Positions 46,681 through 56,962 of a stretch of DNA of 64,000 nt are shown piece after piece; within the stretch, counting starts at the first letter, position 1, and every line of letters starts with the position of its first letter. The stretch lies in contig NZ_RWJX01000008.1 of assembly GCF_004123805.1 (NCBI RefSeq), forward strand, positions 27,697 to 91,696, read 5' to 3'. The notes under the pieces are model-generated. The model saw only the letters and a program-made list of their open reading frames with translations, did no database searches and was not told where the DNA came from. Made by a program: the position numbers and the translations under genes. The stretch is from Cellulomonas endophytica. GTDB taxonomy: Bacteria > Actinomycetota > Actinomycetes > Actinomycetales > Cellulomonadaceae.

Positions 46681-47970
46681 ATGACCGCGCCGGTGGACCG
46701 CCACGAGTTCTGGCGCCGCACGCTGCGGGCCTGGGACCTCGGCTTCGCCGCCCTGCTGGCGGTCGTCGCGGTCCCGCTCGCGGCGGACGCCCCCGGGGAC
46801 CCGGGAGCGGCGGCGGCGCTCGTCGCGCTGACGGTCCTCGCGGCGGCCTACGTGCTCGTGGGGCGCCGGGCAGCCCTCGCCGGCGACGGCCGCGGAGCGG
46901 ACGCCTACCTCGTCGTCCTGCTCGCCGTCGTGTCCCTCGCGACCTGGGCGGGCGACGTCGGCTTCACGCTGCTGTTCGTCGCGTACTCGCAGATCTGGTT
47001 CTTCGCGCGCCGCCGGCTCACGGGGATCGCGTGGTGCGTCGCCCTCACCGCCGCCGTCACCGCGTCCGTGGGGCTCCGCCTCGCGCAGAGCGGCCGGGGC
47101 TGGAGCGCGAGCGTCGCGGAGGTCGGCGGCCAGATGCTCGTCAGCCTGGCCTTCAGCATCGTCGTCGGGCTGTGGATCACCGCCATCGCGGAGCAGAGCG
47201 AGGAGCGCGCCGAGCTCATCGACCGCCTCGAGCAGGCGCAGGCGGCGCTCGCCGTGGAGCACCACGCCGCCGGTGTGCTGGCGGAGCGGTCGCGGGTGGC
47301 GCAGGAGATCCACGACACGCTCGCGCAGGGCTTCACCAGCGTGGTCATGCTCAGCCAGGCGGCGGGGGCGGAGCTCGACCGGGGCCGGGACGACGAGGTG
47401 CGGCGGCGCCTCGTGCAGGTCGAGTCCGTGGCGCGGGAGAACCTCGCCGAGGCGCGGGCGCTCGTGGCCGCCTTCGGGCCGGCCGACCTGCAGACCGGCT
47501 CCCTGGCGGACGCGCTGCGCCGGCTCGCGGCCCGGGTCGCCGACGAGACGGGGGTGCGGGTGCTGGTCGAGGCCGCCCCCGCCCCGGCCGACGCGCCGGC
47601 GGTGCCGCTGGGCCGGGAGGTGGAGGTCGCGCTGCTGCGGACCGCGCAGGAGGCGCTGGCCAACGTCCGGCGCCACGCGGGTGCCTCGACGGTCCGCGTG
47701 CACCTGGCCGTGGGCCCGGACGGCGCCGCGCTCGAGGTGACCGACGACGGCCGCGGCCTCCGGCCGGGGGCCCGCGAGGGCGTGGGCCTGCGCGGGATGC
47801 GGTCCCGCGCCGAGGCGACCGGCGGCACGCTGACCCTCGAGGCGCCGGAGGGCGGGGGCACGCGGGTGCGGCTGCGGCTGCCGGTCGTGGGCCCCGTCGC
47901 CCCCGTCGGCCCCGTCGGCCCCGTCGGCCCCGTCGCCCCCGTCGGCCCGGAGCCGGAGGGGCGCCCGTGA
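46681..47970 (+). CDS. NarL-type sensor histidine kinase
   Basis: A 429-residue kinase of the HisKA_3/HATPase_c class. Residues 15-175 contain about five hydrophobic segments. A coiled linker follows, then the dimerisation helix with the phosphate-accepting His211 in VAQEIHDTLAQGFTSVV, and the ATPase with DDGRGLRPGAREGVGLRGM. The last ~25 residues are repeats of VGP and VAP from a 9-base DNA repeat at 47884-47949. ATG 46681 has GGGAGGG 9 bases upstream. It likely pairs with the next gene, in the manner of LiaS/DesK sensors beside ABC-2 exporters. Confidence 0.92.
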   Translation: MTAPVDRHEFWRRTLRAWDLGFAALLAVVAVPLAADAPGDPGAAAALVALTVLAAAYVLVGRRAALAGDGRGADAYLVVLLAVVSLATWAGDVGFTLLFVAYSQIWFFARRRLTGIAWCVALTAAVTASVGLRLAQSGRGWSASVAEVGGQMLVSLAFSIVVGLWITAIAEQSEERAELIDRLEQAQAALAVEHHAAGVLAERSRVAQEIHDTLAQGFTSVVMLSQAAGAELDRGRDDEVRRRLVQVESVARENLAEARALVAAFGPADLQTGSLADALRRLAARVADETGVRVLVEAAPAPADAPAVPLGREVEVALLRTAQEALANVRRHAGASTVRVHLAVGPDGAALEVTDDGRGLRPGAREGVGLRGMRSRAEATGGTLTLEAPEGGGTRVRLRLPVVGPVAPVGPVGPVGPVAPVGPEPEGRP

Positions 47971-48596
47971 CCATCGCCGTGCTCATCGCCGACGACCACC
48001 CCGTGGTGCGGTCCGGGCTGGCCGGCATGCTCGGCGTCGAGCCCGACCTGAGGGTCGTCGGGGAGGCCGCGGACGGCGACGAGGCCGTGGCGCTGGCCAC
48101 GTCCCTCCGTCCCGACGTCGTCCTCATGGACCTGCGGATGCCGCGCACGGACGGCGCCACCGCGACGGCGCGCATCGTCGCGGCGGTGCCCGGCGCGCAC
48201 GTCGTGGTGCTGACGACGTACGAGACGGACACGGACATCCTGCGCGCGGTGGAGGCCGGCGCCACGGGCTACCTGCTCAAGGACACCCCGCGCGAGCAGC
48301 TCGTCGCCGGCATCCGCGCGGCCGCCCGCGGGGAGTCGGCGCTGTCCCCGTCCGTGGCCGCGCGCCTCGTGCAGCAGATGCGCACCGGGGACGCGGACCG
48401 GCTCACGCCGCGGGAGGTCGAGGTCCTCGCCGGCGTCGCGCGCGGCCTGTCGAACGCCGCCGTCGGGCGTGCGCTGTTCATCACGGAGGCCACGGTGAAG
48501 ACGCACCTGCTGCGGGCGTTCGCCAAGCTCGGGGTCGACGACCGCACCCGCGCCGTGACCGTGGCCATCGAGCGCGGCATCCTGCCGGGGGCCTGA
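47967..48596 (+). CDS. NarL/LuxR-family response regulator
   Basis: A 209-residue regulator. The receiver (1-120) has IADDHPVVRSGL, phospho-acceptor Asp55 in PDVVLMDLRMPRTDG and VLTTYETD. The C-terminal helix-turn-helix (about 145-205) contains LTPREVEVLAGVARGLSNAA and EATVKTHLLRAFAKLGVDDR. GTG 47967 overlaps the kinase stop by four bases (GTGA). It probably controls the ABC genes just upstream. Confidence 0.94.
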   Translation: MTIAVLIADDHPVVRSGLAGMLGVEPDLRVVGEAADGDEAVALATSLRPDVVLMDLRMPRTDGATATARIVAAVPGAHVVVLTTYETDTDILRAVEAGATGYLLKDTPREQLVAGIRAAARGESALSPSVAARLVQQMRTGDADRLTPREVEVLAGVARGLSNAAVGRALFITEATVKTHLLRAFAKLGVDDRTRAVTVAIERGILPGA

Positions 48597-48609
48597 ACCC
48601 GGCCCCTGG

Positions 48610-48615
48610 CACACT
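48610..48615 (+). promoter_or_regulatory. -10 hexamer of a leaderless start
   Basis: CACACT, 7 bases, GTG 48623; no ribosome site. Confidence 0.45.
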
Positions 48616-48622
48616 GGCGCCC

Positions 48623-49666
48623 GTGCGCGACCTGGCCCTGCTCCCGAAGGCGCACCTGCACCTGCACTTCACGGGTTCGATGCGGATCCCCACGCTCGTC
48701 GAGCTCGCCCGCGAGGCCGGCGTCCGGCTGCCCGACGCGCTCGTCGACGACGAGCCGCTGCGCGTGCCCTCCGACGCGCGCGGCTGGTTCCGGTTCCAGC
48801 GCCTCTACGACGCGGCCCGGGCCGTCGTGCGGTCGGAGGGGGCGATGCGCCGGATCGTGCGGGAGGCCGTCGAGGACGACGCCGCCGAGGGGTCGGGGCG
48901 GCTCGAGCTGCAGGTCGACCCCACCTCGTACGCGCCCTTCGTCGGCGGCCTCACCCCCGCGCTCGAGATCGTCCTCGACGAGGCGCGCCGCGCGGCGGCG
49001 GCGACCGGCGTCGACGTGGGGCTCGTCGTGGCGGCCTCGCGCACGCGGCACCCGCTCGACGCGCGCACGCTGGCGCGCCTGGCCGTCCGGCACGCCGGCG
49101 ACGGTCCCGGCGAGGTCGTCGGCTTCGGCCTGTCCAACGACGAGCGCCGGGGCGTCACCGCCGACTTCGCCCCCGCGTTCGCCCTCGCGCGCCGGGCCGG
49201 GCTGGCCTCCGTCCCGCACGGCGGCGAGCTGCTCGGCCCGGCGCACGTGGAGGACGTCCTGGAGCACCTGGCGCCCGACCGCCTCGGGCACGGCGTGCGG
49301 ACCGCGGAGGACCCCCACCTGCTCGAGCACGTCGTGGCGCAGGGCGTGGCGCTCGAGGTGTGCCCCGCGTCCAACGTCTCGCTCGGGGTCTACCCCGACG
49401 AGGGGGACGTGCCGCTGCGGACCCTGCTGGGGGCGGGCGCCACGGTGGCCCTCGGCGCCGACGACCCGCTGCTCTTCCGGTCCCGGCTCGTCGACCAGTA
49501 CGCGATCGCCCGGGCGCAGGGGCTCGACGACGCCGCGCTGGCCGACCTCGCGCGCGGGTCGGTGCGGGCGTCCCGGGCGTCGGAGGCGGTCCGCCGGCGG
49601 CTGCTGGCGGGCGTCGACGCCTGGCTCGCCGGGCCGGACCCGGACGACGGCACGGGAGGACGCTGA
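48623..49666 (+). CDS. add: Adenosine-deaminase-family protein
   Basis: A 347-residue metal-dependent deaminase. The first metal motif is PKAHLHLHFTGS (His13, His15), then PHGGELLGPAHV with the third ligand and proton-donor Glu, DRLGHGVRTAED, and LGADDPLLF with the catalytic Asp pair where the family has SLNTDDP-like residues. It would convert adenosine or a related amino-purine to inosine with water. Some actinobacterial members act on other purine derivatives, so the substrate is inferred only. It is not co-directional with an obvious purine operon. Confidence 0.85.
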   Translation: MRDLALLPKAHLHLHFTGSMRIPTLVELAREAGVRLPDALVDDEPLRVPSDARGWFRFQRLYDAARAVVRSEGAMRRIVREAVEDDAAEGSGRLELQVDPTSYAPFVGGLTPALEIVLDEARRAAAATGVDVGLVVAASRTRHPLDARTLARLAVRHAGDGPGEVVGFGLSNDERRGVTADFAPAFALARRAGLASVPHGGELLGPAHVEDVLEHLAPDRLGHGVRTAEDPHLLEHVVAQGVALEVCPASNVSLGVYPDEGDVPLRTLLGAGATVALGADDPLLFRSRLVDQYAIARAQGLDDAALADLARGSVRASRASEAVRRRLLAGVDAWLAGPDPDDGTGGR

Positions 49667-49697
49667 CCCTGCGTCGAGGACGCCCTGCCTTTTGCAT

Positions 49698-49715
49698 CAA
49701 TGTGTTGCTACATTG
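49698..49715 (+). promoter_or_regulatory. Palindromic GntR-type operator over the -10
   Basis: CAATGT, six bases, ACATTG is a perfect inverted repeat. The -10 hexamer TACATT (49709-49714) lies within it, and ATG 49721 is 6 bases further. The second gene of the unit is a GntR regulator, so autorepression is the natural reading. Confidence 0.7.
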
Positions 49716-49720
49716 CCTCC

Positions 49721-50719
49721 ATGGCTTCGTCCCTCCTGCTCGTGCCGCTGGTCCTCGTCGTGCTCGTCGTCCTCGGGGCGCTGGTCGCCGCGCTCCTCGT
49801 CGCCGTCCGGGCGGGGCGACCGCAGCTGCCCGCGGCGCACCCGGGTGCGCCCGCACCGGCGCACGGGGAGCCCCCGGCGGCGGCCCGTCCGGAGGCGCTG
49901 CCCCTCGCCCTGCGGCGCGGCGCCGTCGTCGCCCTCCTCGCCTGGCTCGCACTGGCCGCGGTGGTCCCCGTCCTGTGGCTCGCCGCACCGCTGCTCGCGG
50001 TCCTGCCGGCGGCGGCGCCCCCGGGGGTCGCCCTGGCGGTCGCCCCCGCGGCGGCGGGGCTGGCCCTGCTGGCCGTGCACGCCGTCGGCGAGCTCACCTG
50101 GCCCCGCCCGGCCGGCGAGGTGCGGCGGGCCGTCCTGGTGCCGAGGGGCGTCGCCGACGTCGCGCCCGCGGGCCTGCGGCGCTGGACGGGCGGGCTCGCG
50201 GCCGCCACGGTCGTCGTGGCGGTCGTCGGCAGCCTCGTGGCCGCGGACGACGGGCGGTCGCTGGAGCGCCACGGCGCGACCTGGTCGGCGGGCTCGGGCC
50301 CCTTCCCCGGGGCGCCCTACGCGGTGCCGGTCGCGGTCGGCGCGCTCCTCGTCCTCGCCGCCGTCGAGGCCGTGCTGCTCCTCGTCGCGCGCCGCCCCGC
50401 CGTGCCGGGGACGGACGTGCCGACCGACCTCGGGCTGCGCCGCCTCTCCGCCCGCCGGGTGCTCGGGGGCGCCCAGCTCGCGCTGGGCCTGGCCCTCGCG
50501 GGGACGCTCGCCGTCGCGGGGTCGGCGCTGCGGGGCGTCGCCGGGCCCGTCGTGGGGCCGTCGACGGCCGCGCCCGCCCTCCTCGTCGCCGGGGTCGCCG
50601 CCGTGCTGCTCGCCGCGGCGCTCGTGGTGGCGGTCCTCGTCGTGGCCGTCCGGGCCCACACCGGGCCGGGCGCCGTGGCCGCCCCCGCGCCCTCCGTCCC
50701 CGTCCCGGGCCGGCCGTGA
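49721..50719 (+). CDS. Uncharacterised multi-helix membrane protein
   Basis: A 332-residue protein. The first segment (LLLVPLVLVVLVVLGALVAALLV, read as two halves) is a membrane anchor or uncleaved signal. Around six more hydrophobic stretches follow, up to residue 315. It resembles the membrane proteins that accompany YtrA-type GntR regulators (DUF1648-like), but I cannot assign a family. It is translationally coupled to the regulator (GTGA overlap) and shares its palindromic operator. The Ala/Pro-rich loop at about 30-55 is the main soluble part. Confidence 0.7.
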   Translation: MASSLLLVPLVLVVLVVLGALVAALLVAVRAGRPQLPAAHPGAPAPAHGEPPAAARPEALPLALRRGAVVALLAWLALAAVVPVLWLAAPLLAVLPAAAPPGVALAVAPAAAGLALLAVHAVGELTWPRPAGEVRRAVLVPRGVADVAPAGLRRWTGGLAAATVVVAVVGSLVAADDGRSLERHGATWSAGSGPFPGAPYAVPVAVGALLVLAAVEAVLLLVARRPAVPGTDVPTDLGLRRLSARRVLGGAQLALGLALAGTLAVAGSALRGVAGPVVGPSTAAPALLVAGVAAVLLAAALVVAVLVVAVRAHTGPGAVAAPAPSVPVPGRP

Positions 50720-51105
50720 CCGCCGCGCTCGAGGTCGACCTCACCTCCTCCGTGCCGGCGTACGAGCAGATCCGGCAGGGGGTCGTGGCGCACGTGGCGG
50801 CGGGGCGCCTGCGGCCGGGCGACCGCCTGCCGACGATCCGCACCCTGGCGACGGACCTCGGCCTCGCGCCCGGGACCGTCGCCCGCGCCTTCCGCGAGCT
50901 CGAGGCGGCCGGGGTGGTCGTCACCCGCCGCCGCGCGGGGACGGTCGTCGCCGCGGGCGCCCCGGTGAGCGTCGACGGTGCGCGCCGAGCGGCGCGGCAG
51001 TACGTCGAGAGGGTGCGCGCGGCGGGCCTCGGCGACGAGGAGGCCCTCGCCCTCGTGCGCAGCGAGCTGCTCGGCGCCTACGCGGAGCCGACCGTCAGAG
51101 GCTGA
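50716..51105 (+). CDS. GntR-family regulator, YtrA-like
   Basis: A 129-residue protein: winged-helix residues about 10-75 with SVPAYEQIRQGVVAHVAAG, GDRLPTIRTLATDLGLAPG and TVARAFRELEAAGVV, plus a short C-terminal helix pair, without a ligand domain. That short layout is the YtrA subfamily, which normally represses the operon it lies in. GTG 50716 overlaps the membrane-protein stop by four bases. The gene overlaps the 3' end of murB by 11 bases on the other strand. Confidence 0.9.
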   Translation: MTAALEVDLTSSVPAYEQIRQGVVAHVAAGRLRPGDRLPTIRTLATDLGLAPGTVARAFRELEAAGVVVTRRRAGTVVAAGAPVSVDGARRAARQYVERVRAAGLGDEEALALVRSELLGAYAEPTVRG

Positions 51106-52393
51106 CGCCGACGAGCACGGGCTCCGGCTCCAGCACGAGGCCGAACCGCTCCCGCACGCCCGCCCGCACCTCGCGGGCCAGGGAGAGCAGGTCGACGGCC
51201 GTCGCGGCCCCGCGGTTCGTCAGCGCGAGCGTGTGCTTCGTCGAGAGCGAGGCCGCCCCGGACCCGTAGCCGCGGTGGAAGCCCGACCGCTCGATGAGCC
51301 AGGCGGCGCTCGTCTTCACGGCGCCCGGGTCCCCCGCCACGGGGAACCGCGGGGCGTCCGCCGGCAGGGACGCGGCGGCACCGGCGTCGAGCACGGGGTT
51401 CGTGAAGAACGACCCGGCGCTCCAGGTGTCGGGGTCCGCGGCGTCGAGCACCATGCCCTTGCGGGCGCGCAGCCCGAGCACCGCGGCCCGCACGTCGCCC
51501 AGGGGCGCCCGCTGCCCCGGCTCGACGCCCAGCGCCCGCGCGAGCTCGGGGTAGACGACGGGCGCGCCGAGGCTGCCGGCACGGAGCTGGAAGGTCACGT
51601 CGAGCACGACGTAGCGCGGCGTCGGGCCCCACGGCACGGCGGGCGGCGCCTCGGGCTCCCCGCGCCGCACGGGCTCGGTGAACCCCGGCCGCAGCGAGCG
51701 CTTGAGGAGCGAGTCCCGGTACCCGAAGGCCAGGGACACCACCGGGAGGGTGCGCACGCGGCCCCGCCCCCGGTCCCAGACGCGCACCTGCGCGACGGTC
51801 TGCGACACCTCCTGGCCGTACGCCCCCACGTTCTGCACGGGGGTGGCACCCGTGGAGCCGGGGATGCCGGAGAGCGCCTCCACCCCGACGAGCCCCTGCT
51901 CGACCGCGTACGCCACGACGTCGTCCCACGGCGTCCCCGCCGCGACGGTGATCGTCACGCCCGCGCAGGCGCTGGCGTCCGGCACCTCGACCGACGAGCG
52001 CACGTCCCGCACCACGGTCCCGGGGAACCCCGCGTCGGCGACGAGGAGGTTCGAGCCGCCGCCGAGGACGAGCAGCGGCTCCCCCGCGGCGTCCGCGGCC
52101 CGGACGGCCTCGACGAGCTCGGCCTCCGTCGTCGCCTCGACGTACCGGCTCACGGGACCGCCGACGCGCAGGGTCGTGAGGTCGGCGAGCCGCACCGGCC
52201 CCGCCTCGGCCCCGGCGGTCCGGCGGCGCAGCGCGGCCGGCAGCGGGGGCGGCGGGACGAGCGCGCAGGCGTCCGCGTCGGCCGGGCCCAGGTCGACGAC
52301 GGGCGCGCCGGCCAGGTCGGCGGCTGCGGCCAGGTCGGCGAGCGCGGGACGGCCGACGAGGCCGGGCAGGTCCAGGGTCGGTCGGGGGTCCAC
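51095..52393 (-). CDS. murB: UDP-N-acetylenolpyruvoylglucosamine reductase
   Basis: A 432-residue flavoenzyme that reduces UDP-GlcNAc-enolpyruvate in peptidoglycan synthesis. The FAD motif LTTLRVGGP is at about 73 and GGGSNLLVADAGF at about 110. GIPGSTGATPVQNVGAYG follows. The type I catalytic Ser lies in FGYRDSLLKRS, and the C-terminal Glu in LVLEPEPVLVG. The first ~65 residues are an extension absent from E. coli MurB. The GTG at 52393 follows TAGCCT by 7 bases. Confidence 0.95.
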   Translation of the reverse strand: MDPRPTLDLPGLVGRPALADLAAAADLAGAPVVDLGPADADACALVPPPPLPAALRRRTAGAEAGPVRLADLTTLRVGGPVSRYVEATTEAELVEAVRAADAAGEPLLVLGGGSNLLVADAGFPGTVVRDVRSSVEVPDASACAGVTITVAAGTPWDDVVAYAVEQGLVGVEALSGIPGSTGATPVQNVGAYGQEVSQTVAQVRVWDRGRGRVRTLPVVSLAFGYRDSLLKRSLRPGFTEPVRRGEPEAPPAVPWGPTPRYVVLDVTFQLRAGSLGAPVVYPELARALGVEPGQRAPLGDVRAAVLGLRARKGMVLDAADPDTWSAGSFFTNPVLDAGAAASLPADAPRFPVAGDPGAVKTSAAWLIERSGFHRGYGSGAASLSTKHTLALTNRGAATAVDLLSLAREVRAGVRERFGLVLEPEPVLVGVSL

Positions 52394-52398
52394 GCGCC

Positions 52399-53784
52399 TC
52401 AGGCTACGTCGCCCGCCCCGGCGCGCGACCGCTCGCCCGGACGGTCCTCAGCCCCCGGGCCGGGGGCCGTGGCGGGACCCGTCCCCGACGCCTCGGCCGG
52501 CCGCAGGGGGGCTGCGGCCCGCACGACGAGGAGCCCGGCGACCACCGGCACCAGGACCGCCAGCAGCGCGGTCCGGTACCCCACGACGTGCGCCAGCAGG
52601 CCGAGCAGCGGCGGCCCCGCGAGGAAGGCCGAGTAGCCGATGGTGGACACCACGGACACGCGCATGGCGGCGCGCTCCGGGTCGTCGGAGGCGGCGCTCA
52701 TGCCCACGGGGAAGCCCAGCGCCGCGCCCAGGCCCCACACGGCGACGCCGACGAGCGCGAGCCAGAGCGGCTCGACGAGCACGAAGACGAGCAGGCCGGC
52801 GATGGCCAGCACGGACGCGACGCGCAGCACGACGACGCGGCCGTAGCGGTCGAGCAGCCTCGTGCCGAGCAGGCGCATCGCCGTCATCGCGGTGACGAAG
52901 ACGCCGAAGGCCACGGCGCCGACCGCGTCGCTCGTCGCGAAGCCGTCCACGACGGCCAGGCTCACCCAGTCGTTCGCGGCGCCCTCGGTGAGGGCGGCGG
53001 CGAGCACGACGAGCCCGATGAGGAGCGTGCGGGGCTCCCGCCAGGCGGCGAGCGCACCCGAGGCCCCCCGCGTGGCCGTCGGCGCCGGGGCGGCGACCGC
53101 CGGCTCCGTGCCGGGGACGGCGGCGACGGGGCCGTCGCCGGCCCGGTCGACGACACGGTCGACGACCCGGACGGCGGCGTCGTCGGGCAGGAACCAGCGG
53201 ACCACGACCGCGACGACGAGCGTCGACAGCGCCACGACGACGGGGATGTGCCAGACGACGGGCACCGCGAACCCGGCGAGCACGGCCGCGAGCGCGGAGG
53301 CGCCCATCGTCCCGAAGGAGAAGCCCGCGTGGTAGCGCGGCATCACCGTGCGGCCGAGGCGGCGCTCGACGACCGCGCCCTCGAGGTTCATCGCCGCGTC
53401 CCACACGCCCGTGCCGATCCCGAAGAGCACGAGGCCCGGCGCGACGAGGGCCACGGACCCGAGCGCGACGCCCACCGCGCCGACCGCGAGGCCCGTGGCG
53501 TTGAGCGCGGCGAACAGCAGCACCGTCCGCCGGGCCCCGAGCCGCTCCACGACGAGCCCCGACAGCGGCAGCGCCAGCAGCGACCCGCACGAGCCGACGA
53601 GCAGCAGGAGCCCGACCTCGCGCTCGTCGAGGGCGAGGCCGTCGCGGATGGCCGGCAGGCGGGAGGCCCAGGTGGCGAAGTTCGCGCCGTTGAGCACGAA
53701 CACGAGGAACACCGCCAGGGAGGCACGCCGCAGGGCGGGGGACGGCGGGGCGGCCACGGCGGACGGCCGCGGGGTGGAGGACAT
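52399..53784 (-). CDS. MFS transporter
   Basis: A 461-residue, 12-segment major facilitator. The first helix has [20 protein letters not shown], typical of the YbjJ-like exporters. A cytoplasmic Pro/Ala/Asp-rich loop of about 50 residues lies between helices 6 and 7. The start ATG 53784 is in-frame with homology (MSSTPRPSA); longer frames are not real. It diverges from an ABC exporter, with LacI-type operators between. The substrate is unknown. Confidence 0.9.
   Translation of the reverse strand: MSSTPRPSAVAAPPSPALRRASLAVFLVFVLNGANFATWASRLPAIRDGLALDEREVGLLLLVGSCGSLLALPLSGLVVERLGARRTVLLFAALNATGLAVGAVGVALGSVALVAPGLVLFGIGTGVWDAAMNLEGAVVERRLGRTVMPRYHAGFSFGTMGASALAAVLAGFAVPVVWHIPVVVALSTLVVAVVVRWFLPDDAAVRVVDRVVDRAGDGPVAAVPGTEPAVAAPAPTATRGASGALAAWREPRTLLIGLVVLAAALTEGAANDWVSLAVVDGFATSDAVGAVAFGVFVTAMTAMRLLGTRLLDRYGRVVVLRVASVLAIAGLLVFVLVEPLWLALVGVAVWGLGAALGFPVGMSAASDDPERAAMRVSVVSTIGYSAFLAGPPLLGLLAHVVGYRTALLAVLVPVVAGLLVVRAAAPLRPAEASGTGPATAPGPGAEDRPGERSRAGAGDVA
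52401..52406 (-). promoter_or_regulatory. -10 hexamer of leaderless murB
   Basis: TAGCCT on the minus strand, 7 bases before GTG 52393; it overlaps the end of the MFS gene. Confidence 0.45.
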
Positions 53785-53841
53785 GCGGAAGGCCCTTCGG
53801 GACGGAGGAGGCAGACCCGCCGCCCGGCGCGCGGCACCGGG

Positions 53842-53855
53842 TCGAAACGATCCGA
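53842..53855 (-). promoter_or_regulatory. LacI-type operator 1
   Basis: TCGAAACGATCCGA, with the central CG that LacI-family hinge helices recognise. It lies just after the -10 of the MFS promoter, in its early transcribed region. It differs from operator 2 in one base. Confidence 0.55.
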
Positions 53856-53867
53856 GGGTCGGCTCCC

Positions 53868-53897
53868 ATCGTCGGGCCCGGCCGCCCGGACGGTCAA
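53868..53897 (-). promoter_or_regulatory. Candidate promoter of the MFS gene
   Basis: TTGACC (53892-53897), 18 bases, GACGAT (53868-53873) on the minus strand. Start near 53861 would be just upstream of operator 1. Confidence 0.45.
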
Positions 53898-53934
53898 CCG
53901 GGATACGGACGGCGGACGCGGGAGAGCGGTTTCC

Positions 53935-53948
53935 TCGAATCGATCCGA
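53935..53948 (+). promoter_or_regulatory. LacI-type operator 2
   Basis: TCGAATCGATCCGA, a near palindrome (CTCG.ATCGAT.CGAG in the 16-base frame). It lies directly before the CACCAT -10 of the ABC gene, where a bound repressor would block RNA polymerase. Confidence 0.6.
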
Positions 53949-53952
53949 GTGC

Positions 53953-53958
53953 CACCAT
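53953..53958 (+). promoter_or_regulatory. -10 hexamer of the ABC exporter
   Basis: CACCAT, 6 bases, GTG 53965; another leaderless-looking start. Confidence 0.45.
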
Positions 53959-53964
53959 GGAGCG

Positions 53965-55730
<1,766 letters not shown>

Positions 55731-55791
55731 GCGGGCGCACGTCACGCAGGCGGCGGGCGGGTCCGGCGCCGGGGGGCGCGCCCGGCACGCC

Positions 55792-55797
55792 TAGGCT
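55792..55797 (+). promoter_or_regulatory. Candidate -10 of lacI
   Basis: TAGGCT about 75 bases before ATG 55873, with GAGGAGG as ribosome site. The 142-base gap after the ABC gene otherwise holds only a GGCCGGCC-type hairpin. Confidence 0.35.
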
Positions 55798-55872
55798 GAC
55801 CCGCGCAGGCCGGCCGGGGGCCGGCCGGGGCCGTCCGGACCGGGCGGCCGCCGACGCGACGAGGAGGACCCG

Positions 55873-56934
55873 ATGGGCGCACGCGGGCCGACGCTCGCCG
55901 ACGTCGCCCAGGCGGCCGGCGTGTCCGTGTCCACCGCGTCCCTCGCCTTCTCCGGGGCCGGCCCCATCACCGCGACGACGCGCCAGAAGGTCCTCGACGC
56001 CGCGGCGGCGCTGTCGTACGTGGGCCCGAACCCGCTGGGCCGCCAGCTGCGCAGCGGCCGCTCGGGCATCGTCGGCGTCGTCCTCGGGGACGCCCTGCGC
56101 CGCGCCTTCCGCGACCCCGTGTCCATCCAGGTGCTCGACGGGCTCGTGCAGACCCTGGGCCCCCTCGGCCTCGGCGTCCTGCTCGTGCCCGCGGTCGACG
56201 ACGCCGGGGAGCCGCGGGCCGACCCCCTGCTGGAGTCGGCCGGGATGGACGTCGCCGTGCTGTTCTCCGGCGGGCGCGCCGACGACTCCTCGCGCGTGAC
56301 GCTGGACCGGCGCGGGGTGCCCGTCGTGGTCATCGAGGGCGACCCGCCCGAGCACGGGGCCCTCATCGGCGTCGACGATCGCGGCGGCATGGCCGACCTC
56401 GCCCGCCGCCTGCGCGCCCTGGGCCACGAGCGGATCGCCGTCGTGGCGCTGCCGTTCGGCGGCGACCGGCGCGAGGGCGTCGCCGACGCGGAGCGCCAGG
56501 CGGACATCCGCTGGCTGGTGACGGAGCGGCGCCTGGCCGGCATCCGCGAGGGCGGCGTCGAGCCCGTGGTCGTGTGGGAGACGCCCGCGTCCCTCGTCGA
56601 GCACGGCGCCGCGGCCGGGCGGGCGCTGCTCACGGGGCCGGACCGGCCCACGGCCGTCATCGCGCTCTCGGACCTGCTGGCCTCCGGCGTCGTGCTCGCC
56701 GCCCGCGAGCTCGGGCTGCGCGTCGGGCACGACGTGTCGGTCGCCGGCATCGACGGCCTGGACCTGCCGTGGCTGGCGCCGGACGTGCTCACCTCGGTCG
56801 ACCAGCCCCTGCGGCTCAAGGGCGAGTCCGTCGGCCTCGCGGCCGCCGAGCTGCTCGCCGGCGGCTCCCCCGAGCCCCTCGTGCTGCCCGTCTCGTTCCG
56901 CGAGGGCACGACGACGGGCCCCGCCCCGTCCTGA
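55873..56934 (+). CDS. LacI-family transcriptional regulator
   Basis: A 353-residue repressor. The N-terminal helix-turn-helix PTLADVAQAAGVSVSTASLA (6-25) and hinge PLGRQLRSGRSGIVG precede the periplasmic-binding-like sugar domain, with SVAGIDGLDLPWLAPDVLTS near 300. The operators found in the MFS/ABC intergenic region are of the type such a protein binds, so it probably represses those two genes, and perhaps itself. The inducer is unknown. GAGGAGG precedes ATG 55873. Confidence 0.92.
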   Translation: MGARGPTLADVAQAAGVSVSTASLAFSGAGPITATTRQKVLDAAAALSYVGPNPLGRQLRSGRSGIVGVVLGDALRRAFRDPVSIQVLDGLVQTLGPLGLGVLLVPAVDDAGEPRADPLLESAGMDVAVLFSGGRADDSSRVTLDRRGVPVVVIEGDPPEHGALIGVDDRGGMADLARRLRALGHERIAVVALPFGGDRREGVADAERQADIRWLVTERRLAGIREGGVEPVVVWETPASLVEHGAAAGRALLTGPDRPTAVIALSDLLASGVVLAARELGLRVGHDVSVAGIDGLDLPWLAPDVLTSVDQPLRLKGESVGLAAAELLAGGSPEPLVLPVSFREGTTTGPAPS

Positions 56935-56962
56935 GCGGCCAGGACGGCCCGTCGCGCGACGC

